Assembly (NCBI RefSeq): GCF_028435365.1
Contig: NZ_JAGTJJ010000056.1
Coordinates: 1 to 64,000 of the forward strand
DNA: 64,000 nt
Direction: 5' to 3'
Source: Polyangium jinanense
GTDB lineage: Bacteria; Myxococcota; Polyangia; Polyangiales; Polyangiaceae
Position 1 is the stretch's first letter. The number at the start of each line of letters is the position of its first letter. The notes beneath the pieces are model-generated. The model saw only the letters and a list, made by a program, of their open reading frames with translations, was not told the origin of the DNA and searched no databases. A program made the translations under genes and the position numbers. Positions 53,934-63,563 of this stretch are shown here, one piece after another.

Positions 53934-55835
53934 CGCCGCCACGGTAGCGGAGCGCTGGCGAAACGCTAGGCTCTTCCGCTTCCGCCGCAGCACGAGCAAG
54001 AGCCCAAGGCCGATCCAAGGGGCCCCGTTCGCCGATCCGCTACCGACGACGCAGGCGCCACAGCCACTCTCGCTGGAGGGGTTTTCCCCGGTGTCTCCGC
54101 CGGCGCCCGTGGTCGAGCTCGTCTCCATCATCCCGCCGGTCCCGGTCGAGCTGCTACCGCCGCCGCCGCCGCCGGTTCCGGTCGAGCTGCCGCCGCCGCC
54201 GCCGCCGCCGCCGCCGGTTCCGGTCGAGCTGCTACCGCCGCCACCGCCGCCGGTTCCGGTCGCGCTCGTGCTCGACGTCGTTGCCTCGATCTCGCATACG
54301 CCGGCAAGGCAAACCCCGCTTGCGCAAGGCGTGTCGTCCGGCTTGGGGACCGCCGAGCACACCCCATTGGCCGCATTGCAGAGCCCCACTTCGCACTCGC
54401 CCACCGGCGGGCAGACGAGCTCGTTGCCTCCGACGCACATCCCCCCCTCGCACGTGTCCGTTTGCGTGCAGGCATTGCCGTCGTCGCACGCCGTCCCGTT
54501 CGGCCCGGGCACGGCAGCGCACAGGCCCGTGCCCGCGTTACAGGCAGCCATTGCGCCGCACTCCGGGGAGAGATTGAGTCCGCTCGTTTGCACGGGCGTG
54601 AGTTTATCGAGGATCGTGCCGTCCCCGAGCTCGCCTTCGTTGTTCCACCCCCAGGCCCAGACCGTGCCGTCCGACTTCAGCGCCACCGTGTGCCTGGGGC
54701 CCGCTGCCACCGCGGCGAAACCGGTCGGCGCCACCAGTTGCAGTGGCGTAGATCGATTGTTGGTCGTGCCGTCCCCGAGTTGACCGGAATCGTTTCTCCC
54801 CCAGGTCCATACCGTGCCGTTCGACCTCACCGCCACGGTATGGTCTTCGCCCCCCACCACGGCGGTCACGTTGTTCAGCCCGATCACTTGCACGGGCGTG
54901 TGACGCTCGATGCTCGTGCCGTCGCCGAGCTGGCCGGGACCGTTCCACCCCCAGGCCCAGAGCGTGCCGTCCGACTTCAGCGCGACGCTGTGGAAGACAC
55001 CGGCCGCCACGGCGGTGACACCGCTCAGCCCGATCACTTGCACGGGTTTGTCTCGGTAGGTGGTCGTGCCGTCGCCGAGACCACCGTGGCTGTTCTCCCC
55101 CCAGGCCCAAACCGTGCCGTCCGACTTCAGCGCAACGGTATGGTACCCTCCGCCGACCACTGCGGTCACGTCAATCAGCCCGCCCACTTGCCCGGGCGTG
55201 AGTTTATCGATGTTCGTGCCATCGCCGAGCTGGCCGTAGCTGTTCCACCCCCAGGCCCAGACCGTGCCGTCCGACTTCAGCGCAACGGTATGTTGCCGGC
55301 CTGTCGCCACCGCGGCGACGCCGCCAAGGCCGCTCACTTGCACGGGTGTGTGACGCTCGGTGGTCGTGCCGTCCCCGAGCTGGCCGAATTGGTTGAACCC
55401 CCAGGCCCAGACCGTGCCGTCCGACTTCAGCGCAACGGTGTAAGAGGCGCCCGCCGCCACCGCGATGACGCCGCCAAGGCCGCTCACTTGCACGGCTGTG
55501 TGTCGCTCGAGGGTCGTGCCGTCCCCGAGCTGGCCGTTGCCGTTCCACCCCCAGGCCCAGACCGTGCCGTCCGACTTCAGCGCCACCGTGTGATCGAAGC
55601 CCACGGCAACGTTCACCGCCGCGCAGCGCGCCGGGTTTCCGTCGCAGGTACCCAGGCTGCCCGCGCCCGCCGTCAATGCCGCCTGCGCCTCGGCCGTTCC
55701 CTCCGACGACGGACGCGCGGCCTGCCCGCCCCCGTCGCCTCCTGCGCCCATTCCCGAGGAATCGGCGCCACAGGCCCCCGCGAGCAAAACGAGCGGCCCG
55801 AGCCATAGCGCTACATTGAATCGATGATTCTTCAC
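53934..55835 (-). CDS. RCC1-repeat lipoprotein with MYXO-CTERM-like anchor, stop codon lost
   Basis: GTG 55835 starts VKNHRFNVALWLGPLVLLAG, ending in the lipobox GAC. Seven RCC1-type repeats of ~52 residues follow (HTVALKSDGTVWAWGWN, GQLGDGTTLERHTAVQVSGL), forming a seven-blade propeller. A Cys-rich module and Ser/Gly linker come next, then SESGCGACVVG, a hydrophobic helix (APWIGLGLLLVL) and RRKRK, as in MYXO-CTERM anchors. A stop (TAG, plus-strand cta 53966-53968) is missed by one base: an extra A in cggaagagc puts it out of frame. The frame then runs into the next lipoprotein. Either a sequencing or indel artefact, or a real fusion. Confidence 0.8.
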
Positions 55836-55903
55836 GTGAGGTCCTTCTTGGGAGCTGGCCGCCTTTGCGGCATCGTCGGTTTGTCCACGGAAGCGGGGGA
55901 AGA

Positions 55904-56575
55904 TCACTTGCCCGCGATCGTGAGCGAGTTGATCGTCAGCTCGTCGGCCCGGCAGACGCACACCTCCGGCGAACCGGCCGGCGCGACCACCTTGCAGTCG
56001 CCGAGCAGCGAGGGAGTGATGCAGTCGGTCGAGGTGTCGAAGGTGCCCTGGGGCGTCGAGATCACGAGACCGTTCTGCTCGAGCGGCCCGAGGGTGTCGG
56101 CGTTGGAGGGTTCGAGCTCGCAGCAATGGTCCTCGCAGCAGCCCGCGGCGCCGCAATCGGCGTCCATCGGCTGGTAGGAGCACGCACCGTCCGCGCACGT
56201 GCCTATCGATGAATAGGTGCGGAGCGAACCATCGGCATTGCAGGCGGGCGGAGGTGGGGCATCACAGGTCGTCGTCGTCGAGGGGTACTTGCACGCGCCC
56301 TCCCAGCAGATGCCCTGGCTCTCGTAGTTGAGCACGGAAACCTCATCGGCGCACCCGGGGGGCGGAGGCTCATTGCAGTTCGCCATATCGCATCCGCCAC
56401 CGGCACCACCGGCTCCTGCCACTCCGCCGCCGAAGCCTCCCGCTCCCGCCGCTCCGCCGCCGGCGCCTCCCGCTCCCGCGGTCCCCCCCGAAGCAAAAAG
56501 ACCATCGTTGCTCCCACAGCCGATCACCGGGACGGCCAAGGCCGCTGCAAGGTAAAACCAACGCGAATCGTTCAT
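55904..56575 (-). CDS. Cys-rich Gly-linker lipoprotein
   Basis: A 223-residue surface lipoprotein. The signal peptide MNDSRWFYLAAALAVPVIGC has lipobox IGC and is followed by a Gly/Ala spacer. The body has two similar Cys modules, PPPPGCADEVSVLNYESQGIC and PPPPACNADGSLRTYSSIGTC, each followed by a C-x-Y-x-P motif, then CCEDHCCELEP. The C-terminal part holds further paired Cys. Function unknown. It is 68 bases upstream of the RCC1 gene on the same strand, so possibly cotranscribed. Confidence 0.77.
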   Translation of the reverse strand: MNDSRWFYLAAALAVPVIGCGSNDGLFASGGTAGAGGAGGGAAGAGGFGGGVAGAGGAGGGCDMANCNEPPPPGCADEVSVLNYESQGICWEGACKYPSTTTTCDAPPPPACNADGSLRTYSSIGTCADGACSYQPMDADCGAAGCCEDHCCELEPSNADTLGPLEQNGLVISTPQGTFDTSTDCITPSLLGDCKVVAPAGSPEVCVCRADELTINSLTIAGK

Positions 56576-56843
56576 CGTTCGTTCTCTTTCTCCAGGCGCA
56601 AGGACACGCACGCAGCGTCCGGCCCGCATGAGCGCGCGCCATACCCACACCACCCGCACGCAGTGTTTCACGTCGGGAGCGCCACTCCAGATCTGGACAG
56701 TCGATGCCTCTCGCGCTGATGGACACCGACCTCGGCAACCTGTCGCAAGAAAATCTCCATCTTCCGTCACCTCCGGCCACGCAGGCAGAGAGATGGCAAT
56801 TGTTGCGACACCCACCGCGCTGTAGACTCGTCGACGGCTCCCC

Positions 56844-59800
56844 ATGGATTGTATCGACGCAAACACTGTCCTCAAATTCGTTCGAGGTGTGCTCTCCGAG
56901 CAGGAAGCAACACGAGTCGAAGGGCACATCGATCGATGTGCAGAATGCCGGCGCGCTCTGGTGGAGTTCGCGCGCTCGTCTCTGCTCGCGGACGAGGTCG
57001 GAACGGCTCCCACCACCGCTCCCCTCTGCACGCTGGACAGCCATCATGCACCGATACCGGCTGCACTCCTACCGCGCGGTACGCTCGTCGGACGTTATCT
57101 TCTCCTCGATTGCCTCGGCATGGGCGGGATGGGCGTGGTCCACGCGGCCTACGACCCCGAGCTCGACCGCAAAGTGGCGCTCAAGATCTTGCGTCCCGAG
57201 GTCATCGAGCAGCTCGGCGTCGAGGGCTCCAGGGTGCGCATCCTCCGGGAGGCTCAGGCCATGGCTCGCCTATCGCACCCGAACGTCATCACCGTTCATG
57301 ACTGCGGCACGGTGGGCGAGCACGTATTCATCGCCATGGAGCTGCTCGACGGACAGACGCTCACCCAATGGATCCGCGAGCGCCCCCGCAAGACGCGCGA
57401 GGTGCTCAATCGCTTCGTGCTCGCAGGGCGTGGTCTCGCCGCGGCCCACGCGGCTGGACTGATTCACCGTGATTTCAAGCCCGACAACGTACTTTGTGGG
57501 CATGACGGACGCGTTTGCGTGACCGACTTTGGACTGGCGCGCGCCACGCTGGGTACGACCCCAGGTCACCAAGAGGAGAGGGACGAGGAAGTTTTCCCTG
57601 CTTTGGATGGCGTGCAACCCACGCGTCTGCTCGCCGCCAACCTGACGCGCAGCGGAGCATTGGTGGGAACACCGGCGTACATGGCGCCCGAACAAGTCGA
57701 GGGCGACTCGGTCGACGCACGCAGCGATCAGTTCAGCTTCTGCGTAGCGCTGTACGAGGCACTTTACGGCGAGCGCCCTTTCACGGGCGATACGTACAAG
57801 AGCCTGCTCGCGTCCATTTCGCGTGGCCTTCCACGCGCGGCCCCGAAGAGCCGGCGCATTCCGAAGCGCATTCACCAAGCCCTCTTGCGTGGGTTATCCG
57901 CGGAGCCAGCCGAGCGTTTTCCGTCGATGGACGAGCTGCTCTCGGCGCTCACCCACGATTCTCGCGCGCGCTCTCGCCGCATCGCGCTTTTTGCGGTTAC
58001 GGCCCTGGCGCTCGGCACCAGCGTTTTCTTCGCGCTCAAGAAGCCGGCGGCGACGCCCCCCCGCTTGTGCCAGGGCGCTGAACAAGACCTCGCCGGTGTC
58101 TGGGATCAGGCACAAAAACAAGCGGTGCGAGACGCCCTCCTCGCCACGGGTGTGTCCTTTGCCAGCGACGCATGGCAGGGCGTGGAGCGCACGTTCGACG
58201 CCTATACATCGAAGTGGGTCGCGATGCACACGGACGCTTGCGAGGCGACACACATGCGCGGTGAGCAATCCGAGTCCCTGCTCGACCTGCGGATGCAGTG
58301 CTTGAAGGACCGGCTCCAGGAGGTCAAAGCGCTCACCACCGAGTTCCAGCGCGCGAACGCGAAGACGGTGGAGAAGGCCGTGGAGGCCGCGGGGAACGTG
58401 GCGCCCGTCGAGCTGTGTGCACGCACGGACCTGCTCACAATGCCTGTTCGGCCGCCCAGCGACCCGACGGCGCGCGCCAAGGTGGACGAGCTGCGCGGCC
58501 GTCTCGCCGAGGCCAAGGCGCTCACCCGCACAGGCCAGTACAAAGAGAGCCTTGCGCTCACCCGACAAATCACCGAAGAAGCGCGTCTGCTGGGATACCG
58601 ACCCCTCGAGGCCGAGGCGCTTCTCGAACGCGGCATTCTCGAGCAGGACGTCGAGGTGAAGGCATCCGCGCAAACGTTGACCGAGGCCGCCCTGGCCGCG
58701 GAAGCAGGCCGACATGACCGGGTGGCTGCGCGTGCCCAGATGGAGCTGTTCTATGTCATCGGAGGCCAGCAAGCGCGTTTCGATGAGGCGATGGGCATCC
58801 ATCGCGCCGCGCGGGCAGCGCTGGAGCGAATCGGTGGAGATAAGGCGTTCGAGACGGATCTGCTCATGTACGAAGGATATACCTTCAGGCAGCAGGGCGA
58901 CATGATGCAGGCCGTTGACAGGTACAAGCGTGTCCTCGAGCTACGGCTCGAGTTGCTCGGACCAGACAACATCAACGTGGCCAGGGGGCATGCAGAGTTG
59001 GCCACGACGTATCTGAACCAGGGGATACGGTTCGATGAGGCCCACCTTGCCCTTCAACGGGCACTCGATATTTATATCAAGGACCTCGGCCCGACGCACC
59101 CCCGGACCGCAGGGATGCGGCGTCGGATCGCGGTAGCACTCTTTGGGAAGTGTCGATACGCGGAGGCCATCACATTACTTCAAAACGCGCTTCCGCTCAT
59201 CGATCAGTCATACGGGCAATACAACCGCGATACTGCCCAAACCCTGTACGTCATCGGACTTGCACTCTTCGAGCAAGGAAAGGCAGAGGAGTCGATTTCT
59301 TACGTGAATCGTGCCCTGGACATCTGGCGGAAGACGCACGATGACCATAGCACAGCGATCGCGGACGCCACCGAGGTTCTTGGTCATGCGCACGTTTATA
59401 CAGGCCAACTGGAAAAAGCGCGGGGATATTGCCAGAGGGCCCACTCGATCATGGAAGCGAAAATGGGTAAGGAGAGCGCTCGGCTGGCCTTGGCGACACT
59501 TTGTCTGGCCAAAGTCGATACAGAGGAGAAGCTGTATACGTCCGCGGCTGCTCGCTTCGAACGTTCCATCCAGCTGTATAAGAAAGCATCCGCGGTCGAA
59601 TCTCAGAACGACGCCATCGTTCGCCTCGACTGGGGAGACATGCTGCTCCGCGCCGACAAGCCTTTGCAAGCGCTCCCGCATTTCCAGCGTGCGCTCGGCA
59701 TTATGGAGAAAGTCGGTGGTCCTGGACACTCATCCCTTGCCGAGGTGCTCACTCCGATAGGGAAAGCCCTCCTCGCGCTGCACCGCCCCAAAGAGGCACT

Positions 59801-60038
59801 TGCGCCGCTCGAACGCGCGCTCGCTCTCTGCGAGGCGCCGACCTGGGAAGGTCGTCCCGAGGTTCTCGCCAGCGCGCGTTTTTTTCTTGCGCGGGCCTTG
59901 TGGGAGGGCAACGGCGATCGCGATCGCGCCCTCACGCTCGCGAACGCGGCGAAGGAGGCCTTCGCCCGCTCCACGAAAGCAAACATCCCCGAAGCTGCCG
60001 AGCTCAATCGATGGCTCGCGACGCGACCGAGGCATTGA
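56844..60038 (+). CDS. Ser/Thr protein kinase with zinc finger, TM helix and TPR sensor, second member
   Basis: A 1064-residue paralogue of the kinase at 11377-14106. The zinc site H28-x3-C32-x2-C35 (GHIDRCAEC) has the same numbering. Kinase motifs: LGMGGMGVVHAAYD (Gly loop), VALKILRPE, HRDFKPDNV, DFGLAR and GTPAYMAPEQ, all intact. A membrane helix is at ~376-394 (IALFAVTALALGTSVFFAL). The ~600-residue outer or C-terminal region has many TPRs (YAEAITLLQNALPLIDQSYG; GKAEESISYVNRALDIWRKT). Probable signal-transduction kinase; its sigma partner may be the one at 51927. A decayed integrase starts right after its stop. Confidence 0.93.
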   Translation: MDCIDANTVLKFVRGVLSEQEATRVEGHIDRCAECRRALVEFARSSLLADEVGTAPTTAPLCTLDSHHAPIPAALLPRGTLVGRYLLLDCLGMGGMGVVHAAYDPELDRKVALKILRPEVIEQLGVEGSRVRILREAQAMARLSHPNVITVHDCGTVGEHVFIAMELLDGQTLTQWIRERPRKTREVLNRFVLAGRGLAAAHAAGLIHRDFKPDNVLCGHDGRVCVTDFGLARATLGTTPGHQEERDEEVFPALDGVQPTRLLAANLTRSGALVGTPAYMAPEQVEGDSVDARSDQFSFCVALYEALYGERPFTGDTYKSLLASISRGLPRAAPKSRRIPKRIHQALLRGLSAEPAERFPSMDELLSALTHDSRARSRRIALFAVTALALGTSVFFALKKPAATPPRLCQGAEQDLAGVWDQAQKQAVRDALLATGVSFASDAWQGVERTFDAYTSKWVAMHTDACEATHMRGEQSESLLDLRMQCLKDRLQEVKALTTEFQRANAKTVEKAVEAAGNVAPVELCARTDLLTMPVRPPSDPTARAKVDELRGRLAEAKALTRTGQYKESLALTRQITEEARLLGYRPLEAEALLERGILEQDVEVKASAQTLTEAALAAEAGRHDRVAARAQMELFYVIGGQQARFDEAMGIHRAARAALERIGGDKAFETDLLMYEGYTFRQQGDMMQAVDRYKRVLELRLELLGPDNINVARGHAELATTYLNQGIRFDEAHLALQRALDIYIKDLGPTHPRTAGMRRRIAVALFGKCRYAEAITLLQNALPLIDQSYGQYNRDTAQTLYVIGLALFEQGKAEESISYVNRALDIWRKTHDDHSTAIADATEVLGHAHVYTGQLEKARGYCQRAHSIMEAKMGKESARLALATLCLAKVDTEEKLYTSAAARFERSIQLYKKASAVESQNDAIVRLDWGDMLLRADKPLQALPHFQRALGIMEKVGGPGHSSLAEVLTPIGKALLALHRPKEALAPLERALALCEAPTWEGRPEVLASARFFLARALWEGNGDRDRALTLANAAKEAFARSTKANIPEAAELNRWLATRPRH

Positions 60039-60070
60039 AGTGGCTGGGATGATCGGAAGGGAGTCTGACC

Positions 60071-60736
60071 ATGGCAGTCCGCAAAGTAGAACGATACGGG
60101 GAAACCCGTCTGTCAAGAGCTTCGCGGAGCTCGTCGCCGAGTGCCGCGAGACCTTCATGGTGGCCGAGCTGAAGGTCACGAGTCGAAGGGGCTACGAGTC
60201 GGTCCTCCGGAACACCTTGCTCCCGAGTTCGGCGAGCTCCCCCTGGACAAGGTCGATGGGAAGGCCGCTGCGGATCTGGACCTCGACCTGTCCCGGCAGA
60301 AATTGACCCGCTCGACGCGCAACAACACGCAGATCGTCCTCCGGCCGGTGCTCCGATTCGCCAAGAGCCGCGGATACGTGGAGGATCGGCCGGTGAACCT
60401 GCCGAAGCTCGAGCCCATCGGGCAGAGCATCCTCGAGATCCCCTCGGACGATCAGGTCCCATCGTGAGGAAGGGACCGCGGGAGGCGCACGTCGCTCTGA
60501 ACGACCACGGCAAGCCGTGGGGCCAGTTCGGGATCGATCAGGCGTTCGAGCGCGTCTGCCGTCGGGCGGGCCTAAACGGGTGGTCGGTGTACTGTCTCCG
60601 ACACCACGCGTTCACCTCGTGGCTCCGCGTAGGCATCCCTGTCCACGTTGTCCAGCGGATGGCAGGTCACAAGCACCTGGCGACCACCCAGAGGTACGTG
60701 CACTTCATCCACAGTGAGGCCACGGCGAGGCCATGA
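60071..60736 (+). pseudogene. tyrosine recombinase (phage-type integrase), decayed copy 1
   Basis: Fragments of an integrase in at least three frames. The N-terminal SAM-like part is SFAELVAECRETFMVAELKV; the core-binding end is LTRSTRNNTQIVLRPVLRFA followed by KSRGYVEDRPVNLP. The catalytic C-terminus (frame opening at 60464) contains VCRRAGLNGWSVYCLRH and GHKHLATTQRYVHF. Box II lacks the His of HxLR (YCLR here) and keeps Arg; the final His and Tyr remain. The DNA between the second and third parts seems deleted. Its last ~260 bases recur at 62541-62790. Confidence 0.75.
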
Positions 60737-60856
60737 GGAGGCTGGGCAGTTTGCCCAAAAGATCGATGCTGGGGGTCACACAATTCTATTTGTGCCGCAC
60801 GTTCCGCAGCCTCGCTCGCACGCTCCCGATGGTGGCGACCATAAGAAACCCTACAT

Positions 60857-61315
60857 TCACCAGCTCTGAGCGCCCGCGACCTGCCGTGTCGTGACATTCA
60901 CGCGGTTGAACATGTTGATGAGCCCGATGTAGAGGACGAGCTGGGCCAACGCTTGTTCGTCGAAGTGGCGGGCGGCCTCGTTCCAGACGTCGTCGGGGAC
61001 GGCGTCGGCGCGGTCGGCGAGGCGGGTCTCGGCTTCGGCCAGCGCGAGTGCCGCGCGCTCGGCTTCCGTGAAATAGGGGGCATCCCGCCAGCCGGCGAGC
61101 ACGAGTAGGCGATCGTCCGGCTCGGCCCCCTTCTTCTCCTGACGGGCATGCATGTCGAGGCACACGGCGCAGCCGTTGATCTGGCTGATGCGCGCGTGGA
61201 CCAGGCCGAGTGTTCGCGGCGGTATCTTGCCGTTCTGCAGACTTTTCACGAGCGTCATGATGGGCTGCATCGCCTCCGGAACGAGCGTCGCCGGGTTCTT
61301 CAGTCGTGCTTGCAT
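60857..61315 (-). CDS. AhpD/carboxymuconolactone decarboxylase-family protein
   Basis: A 152-residue protein of the AhpD-like fold with the signature C-x-x-C-x3-H (INGCAVCLDMHARQ), where the Cys pair and His give peroxidase or thiol-related activity. The length is normal. It is divergent from an ECF sigma of the SigJ/ECF41 type, whose family genes are typically beside carboxymuconolactone decarboxylase, oxidoreductase or epimerase (COE) genes (from memory). Thus it is probably the main target of that sigma. The start is ATG 61315 with ggagag upstream. Confidence 0.88.
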   Translation of the reverse strand: MQARLKNPATLVPEAMQPIMTLVKSLQNGKIPPRTLGLVHARISQINGCAVCLDMHARQEKKGAEPDDRLLVLAGWRDAPYFTEAERAALALAEAETRLADRADAVPDDVWNEAARHFDEQALAQLVLYIGLINMFNRVNVTTRQVAGAQSW

Positions 61316-61333
61316 GACAAATCTCTCCTTCTG

Positions 61334-61360
61334 GTCACATCCGGGCCCGCTCGCCCGTCA
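61334..61360 (+). promoter_or_regulatory. ECF41-like promoter before the sigma gene
   Basis: A -35-like ggtcaca (61334-61340) and a -10-like cgtc (61357-61360) are separated by 16 bases. This agrees with the consensus TGTCACA-N16/17-CGTC that I recall for ECF41 targets. It is oriented toward the sigma gene, so autoregulation is likely. A cgtcaca also occurs on the minus strand (61366-61372) facing the AhpD gene, but without a fitting cgtc. Confidence 0.5.
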
Positions 61361-61388
61361 CTGATGTGACGAATCGCAGAACGAGGAC

Positions 61389-62255
61389 GTGACGGTGACG
61401 AACGAAAAAAATCTCATCGGCCTTTTCGAGGAGAGCCGGTCGCATCTCCGCGCGGTGGCGTATCGCATGCTGGGATCGCGGAGCGAGGCCGATGACGCGG
61501 TTCAGGAGACGTGGCTTCGGCTGTCACGAGCAGAGACAAGCGAGGTCGAAAACCTTCGCGGTTGGCTTACGACCGTCGTCGCGCGGGTGTGTCTCGACAT
61601 GTTGCGCTCGCGGAAGGCCCGGGCGGAAGATGGCGACGTCGTGCCGGAGGAGGCGACCTCGAATGCGGAGGATGAGGCCGTGCTGGCCGATTCGGTCAGC
61701 ATCGCCTTGCTCGTGGTCCTCGAGACGCTCGAGCCCGTGGAGCGGCTCGCGTTCGTGCTTCACGATTTGTTCGGCGTGTCGTTCGAGCAGATCGCGCCGA
61801 TCGTCGGACGTTCGGAGGTCGCCGCGAGGCAGCTCGCGAGCCGGGCGCGGCGGCGCGTGCGTGGCGCGCCCGAACGCGATGAGGCCGAGCTTGCGCGACA
61901 GCACGATATCGTCAAGGCGCTTCTTGGCGCGCTTCGAGCGGGCGACGTCGAGGCCGTCGTCGCCGTTCTCGATCCGAACGTCGTCGTCCACGGGGGCGGT
62001 GCGGGCGGTCGGGCGCGCGAGATCCGAAGCGTGCGAAACTTGGCCAGGTCGGCTATCGGGTTCGCGAGGACGGCGCATGCATTCGACACCGCCGAACCCG
62101 CGCTCGTCGACGGCACCGTCGGCGCAATCTACGCGCCCGGCGGCCGGCTGTCACGCGCGCTTCGGTTGACGTTCGGCGAGGGGGTCATCACGCGCATCGA
62201 CGTCATCGACGACGAAGACGGGCTGAAAACGCTCGAGATCACGACACTCGGCTGA
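61389..62255 (+). CDS. ECF41-type sigma factor (SigJ-like) with SnoaL-like C-terminal domain
   Basis: A 288-residue sigma factor, longer than usual ECFs. Region 2 is SHLRAVAYRMLGSRSEADDA, then VQETWLRLSR and LRGWLTTVVARVCLDMLRSR; region 4 is LEPVERLAFVLHDLFGVSFE, then QIAPIVGRSEVAARQLASRARRRV. After ~residue 175 a NTF2/SnoaL-like domain begins (DIVKALLGALRAGDVEAVVA). This tail replaces an anti-sigma factor in ECF41 proteins. A second GTG (61395) has better distance from gagg and may be the true start. It lies between two integrase remnants, divergent from the AhpD-like gene. Confidence 0.9.
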   Translation: MTVTNEKNLIGLFEESRSHLRAVAYRMLGSRSEADDAVQETWLRLSRAETSEVENLRGWLTTVVARVCLDMLRSRKARAEDGDVVPEEATSNAEDEAVLADSVSIALLVVLETLEPVERLAFVLHDLFGVSFEQIAPIVGRSEVAARQLASRARRRVRGAPERDEAELARQHDIVKALLGALRAGDVEAVVAVLDPNVVVHGGGAGGRAREIRSVRNLARSAIGFARTAHAFDTAEPALVDGTVGAIYAPGGRLSRALRLTFGEGVITRIDVIDDEDGLKTLEITTLG

Positions 62256-62534
62256 CGCGGCTGTCGCGGACGTGATCTCGTCCGCCCCTCCCCCTCAAAT
62301 CCGTTACGAGCCCTCTGCAAGATCTCCGAACCAGGCTCCGCTGACTGCCCACCCGATGGGACACCCCGGCGCGGCGAAACTCGCGCTCTCTCGTAGCGTT
62401 TCCGAACGTGTTGGTGCGGGCTGCCTCGATGTAGCCGACGAGCGGCTCAAGACCTGGGGTCAAGCACTCGCGGAGGAGCGGGTCTTGCGGAGATCCCGAT
62501 CGCCAGGGAGCTCGCCCGGCTCCTCGCCCCCATC

Positions 62535-62816
62535 GTGAAGAAGGGACCGCGGGAGGCGCACGTCGCCCTGAACGACCACGGCAAGCCGTGGGGCCAGTTC
62601 GGGATCGACCAAGCGTTCGAGCACGTCTGCCGTCGGGCGGGCCTAAGCGGGTGGTCGGTGTACTGTATCCGACACGACGCGATCACCTCGTGGCTCTGCG
62701 CTTGCAGCCCTGTCCACGTTGTCCAGCGGATGGCAGGTCACAAGCACCTGGCGACCACCCAGAAGTACGTGCACTTCCCTGGCAGTCTGACGGGCGCTCA
62801 ACCTCGCGGTGTGTAA
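62535..62816 (+). pseudogene. tyrosine recombinase C-terminal fragment, copy 2
   Basis: Reads KKGPREAHVALNDHGKPWGQ, FGIDQAFEHVCRRAGLSGWS, VYCIRHDAITSWL and GHKHLATTQKYVHF, nearly the same as copy 1 over about 260 bases. Only the catalytic C-terminal end is present; the N-terminus and core are absent. It is a direct repeat of the copy at 60472-60735, bracketing the ECF41/AhpD pair. Confidence 0.75.
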
Positions 62817-62842
62817 CCACGCGGAATCAAACAATAAACGCC

Positions 62843-62880
62843 TGGATCCGCCTTCGAGATTCGAACGCGAGACCTACGAT
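62843..62880 (-). other. tRNA-like T-arm/acceptor fragment (possible att relic)
   Basis: On the minus strand, ctcgcgttcgaatctcgaag and the adjoining gcggatcca read like the 3' end of a tRNA gene: TTCGAAT loop, a 4/5-paired T stem, a 7-base acceptor strand and a terminal CCA. No anticodon or D arm fits upstream, so it is not a whole tRNA. Lying 26 bases after an integrase end, it may be a leftover attachment site. Confidence 0.35.
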
Positions 62881-63071
62881 GTACGAAACCCTTTCCCGCG
62901 GTCTCGAGGGCCCCTCGCGAAGTCACGAGAACGACTGCAAAATGAGCGTCGTTCCGGGCACTCTCGCGCATGCGAGGGGGTTCTTGGAGGTGGACAGGAG
63001 AGACAGGATGAGACAGGGCGGGAACGAGTTCGTGGTAACGCTCTGGTAACGGGGGGGGGGCGCGCCCGGTG

Positions 63072-63470
63072 TCACGGCTGCACGATGGACTGCTCGAACG
63101 CGGCCGTGTCGCTCTCGTGCTGCCACTGGATTCGCGCCTTGTCGTTCGCCCCGAGGAAGGCCTCGCACCCGGCGGACGGAGTCATCCACGGGACGTCGGC
63201 CGCGCATTCATCATCGCGCGTGGTGAAGTCGTCGCGCGTCTTCCAGAGGCTCTTGCCCGCGCGCACGTACTCGTCGGTGATCTCGATCCGAAGGATGCCC
63301 TGGTCGTCGGTCGACGGCGCCACGGGCACGTTCTTCAGCACGTCGCGCGTGCGAATGAGAGGGCCCACGCGTGCTCGCCCGGAACGTCCATGCTTTCGCG
63401 CTCGACGCAGCGGTCGTAGCATCGGTCCTTGGCATCGAAAGTGACGAGAGGACGCGTTCGCTCATCGCTG
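63072..63470 (-). pseudogene. unknown gene, frameshifted
   Basis: The last ~95 codons (LIRTRDVLKNVPVAPSTDDQ, ILRIEITDEYVRAGKSLWKT, ending AAFEQSIVQP) have strong GC3 bias and protein-like composition. Upstream in another frame is VTFDAKDRCYDRCVERESMD followed by VPGEHAW, also coding-like. A missing G near 63367 (tgggccctc instead of tggggccctc) would join them. The N-terminus was not found before the divergent ATPase gene. The family is not recognised; several Cys and an acidic C-terminus suggest an exported or small regulatory protein. It may also be a sequencing error. Confidence 0.45.
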
Positions 63471-63563
63471 CGGCTCCGCCCGCAGCCCGGCTTGGACCCA
63501 AAAGGGCGTCGTACGAAGGATGGGCAGCACGCGCCCGTCGAGGCGACGGCGGCGGCTGCTGCG

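Noticed and set aside
60071..62816. Intact prophage
   Set aside because: Only integrase remnants; no capsid, terminase or lysis genes.
62843..62920. Complete tRNA gene
   Set aside because: Only T arm and acceptor-like end; no pairing for anticodon stem, D arm or 5' acceptor strand.
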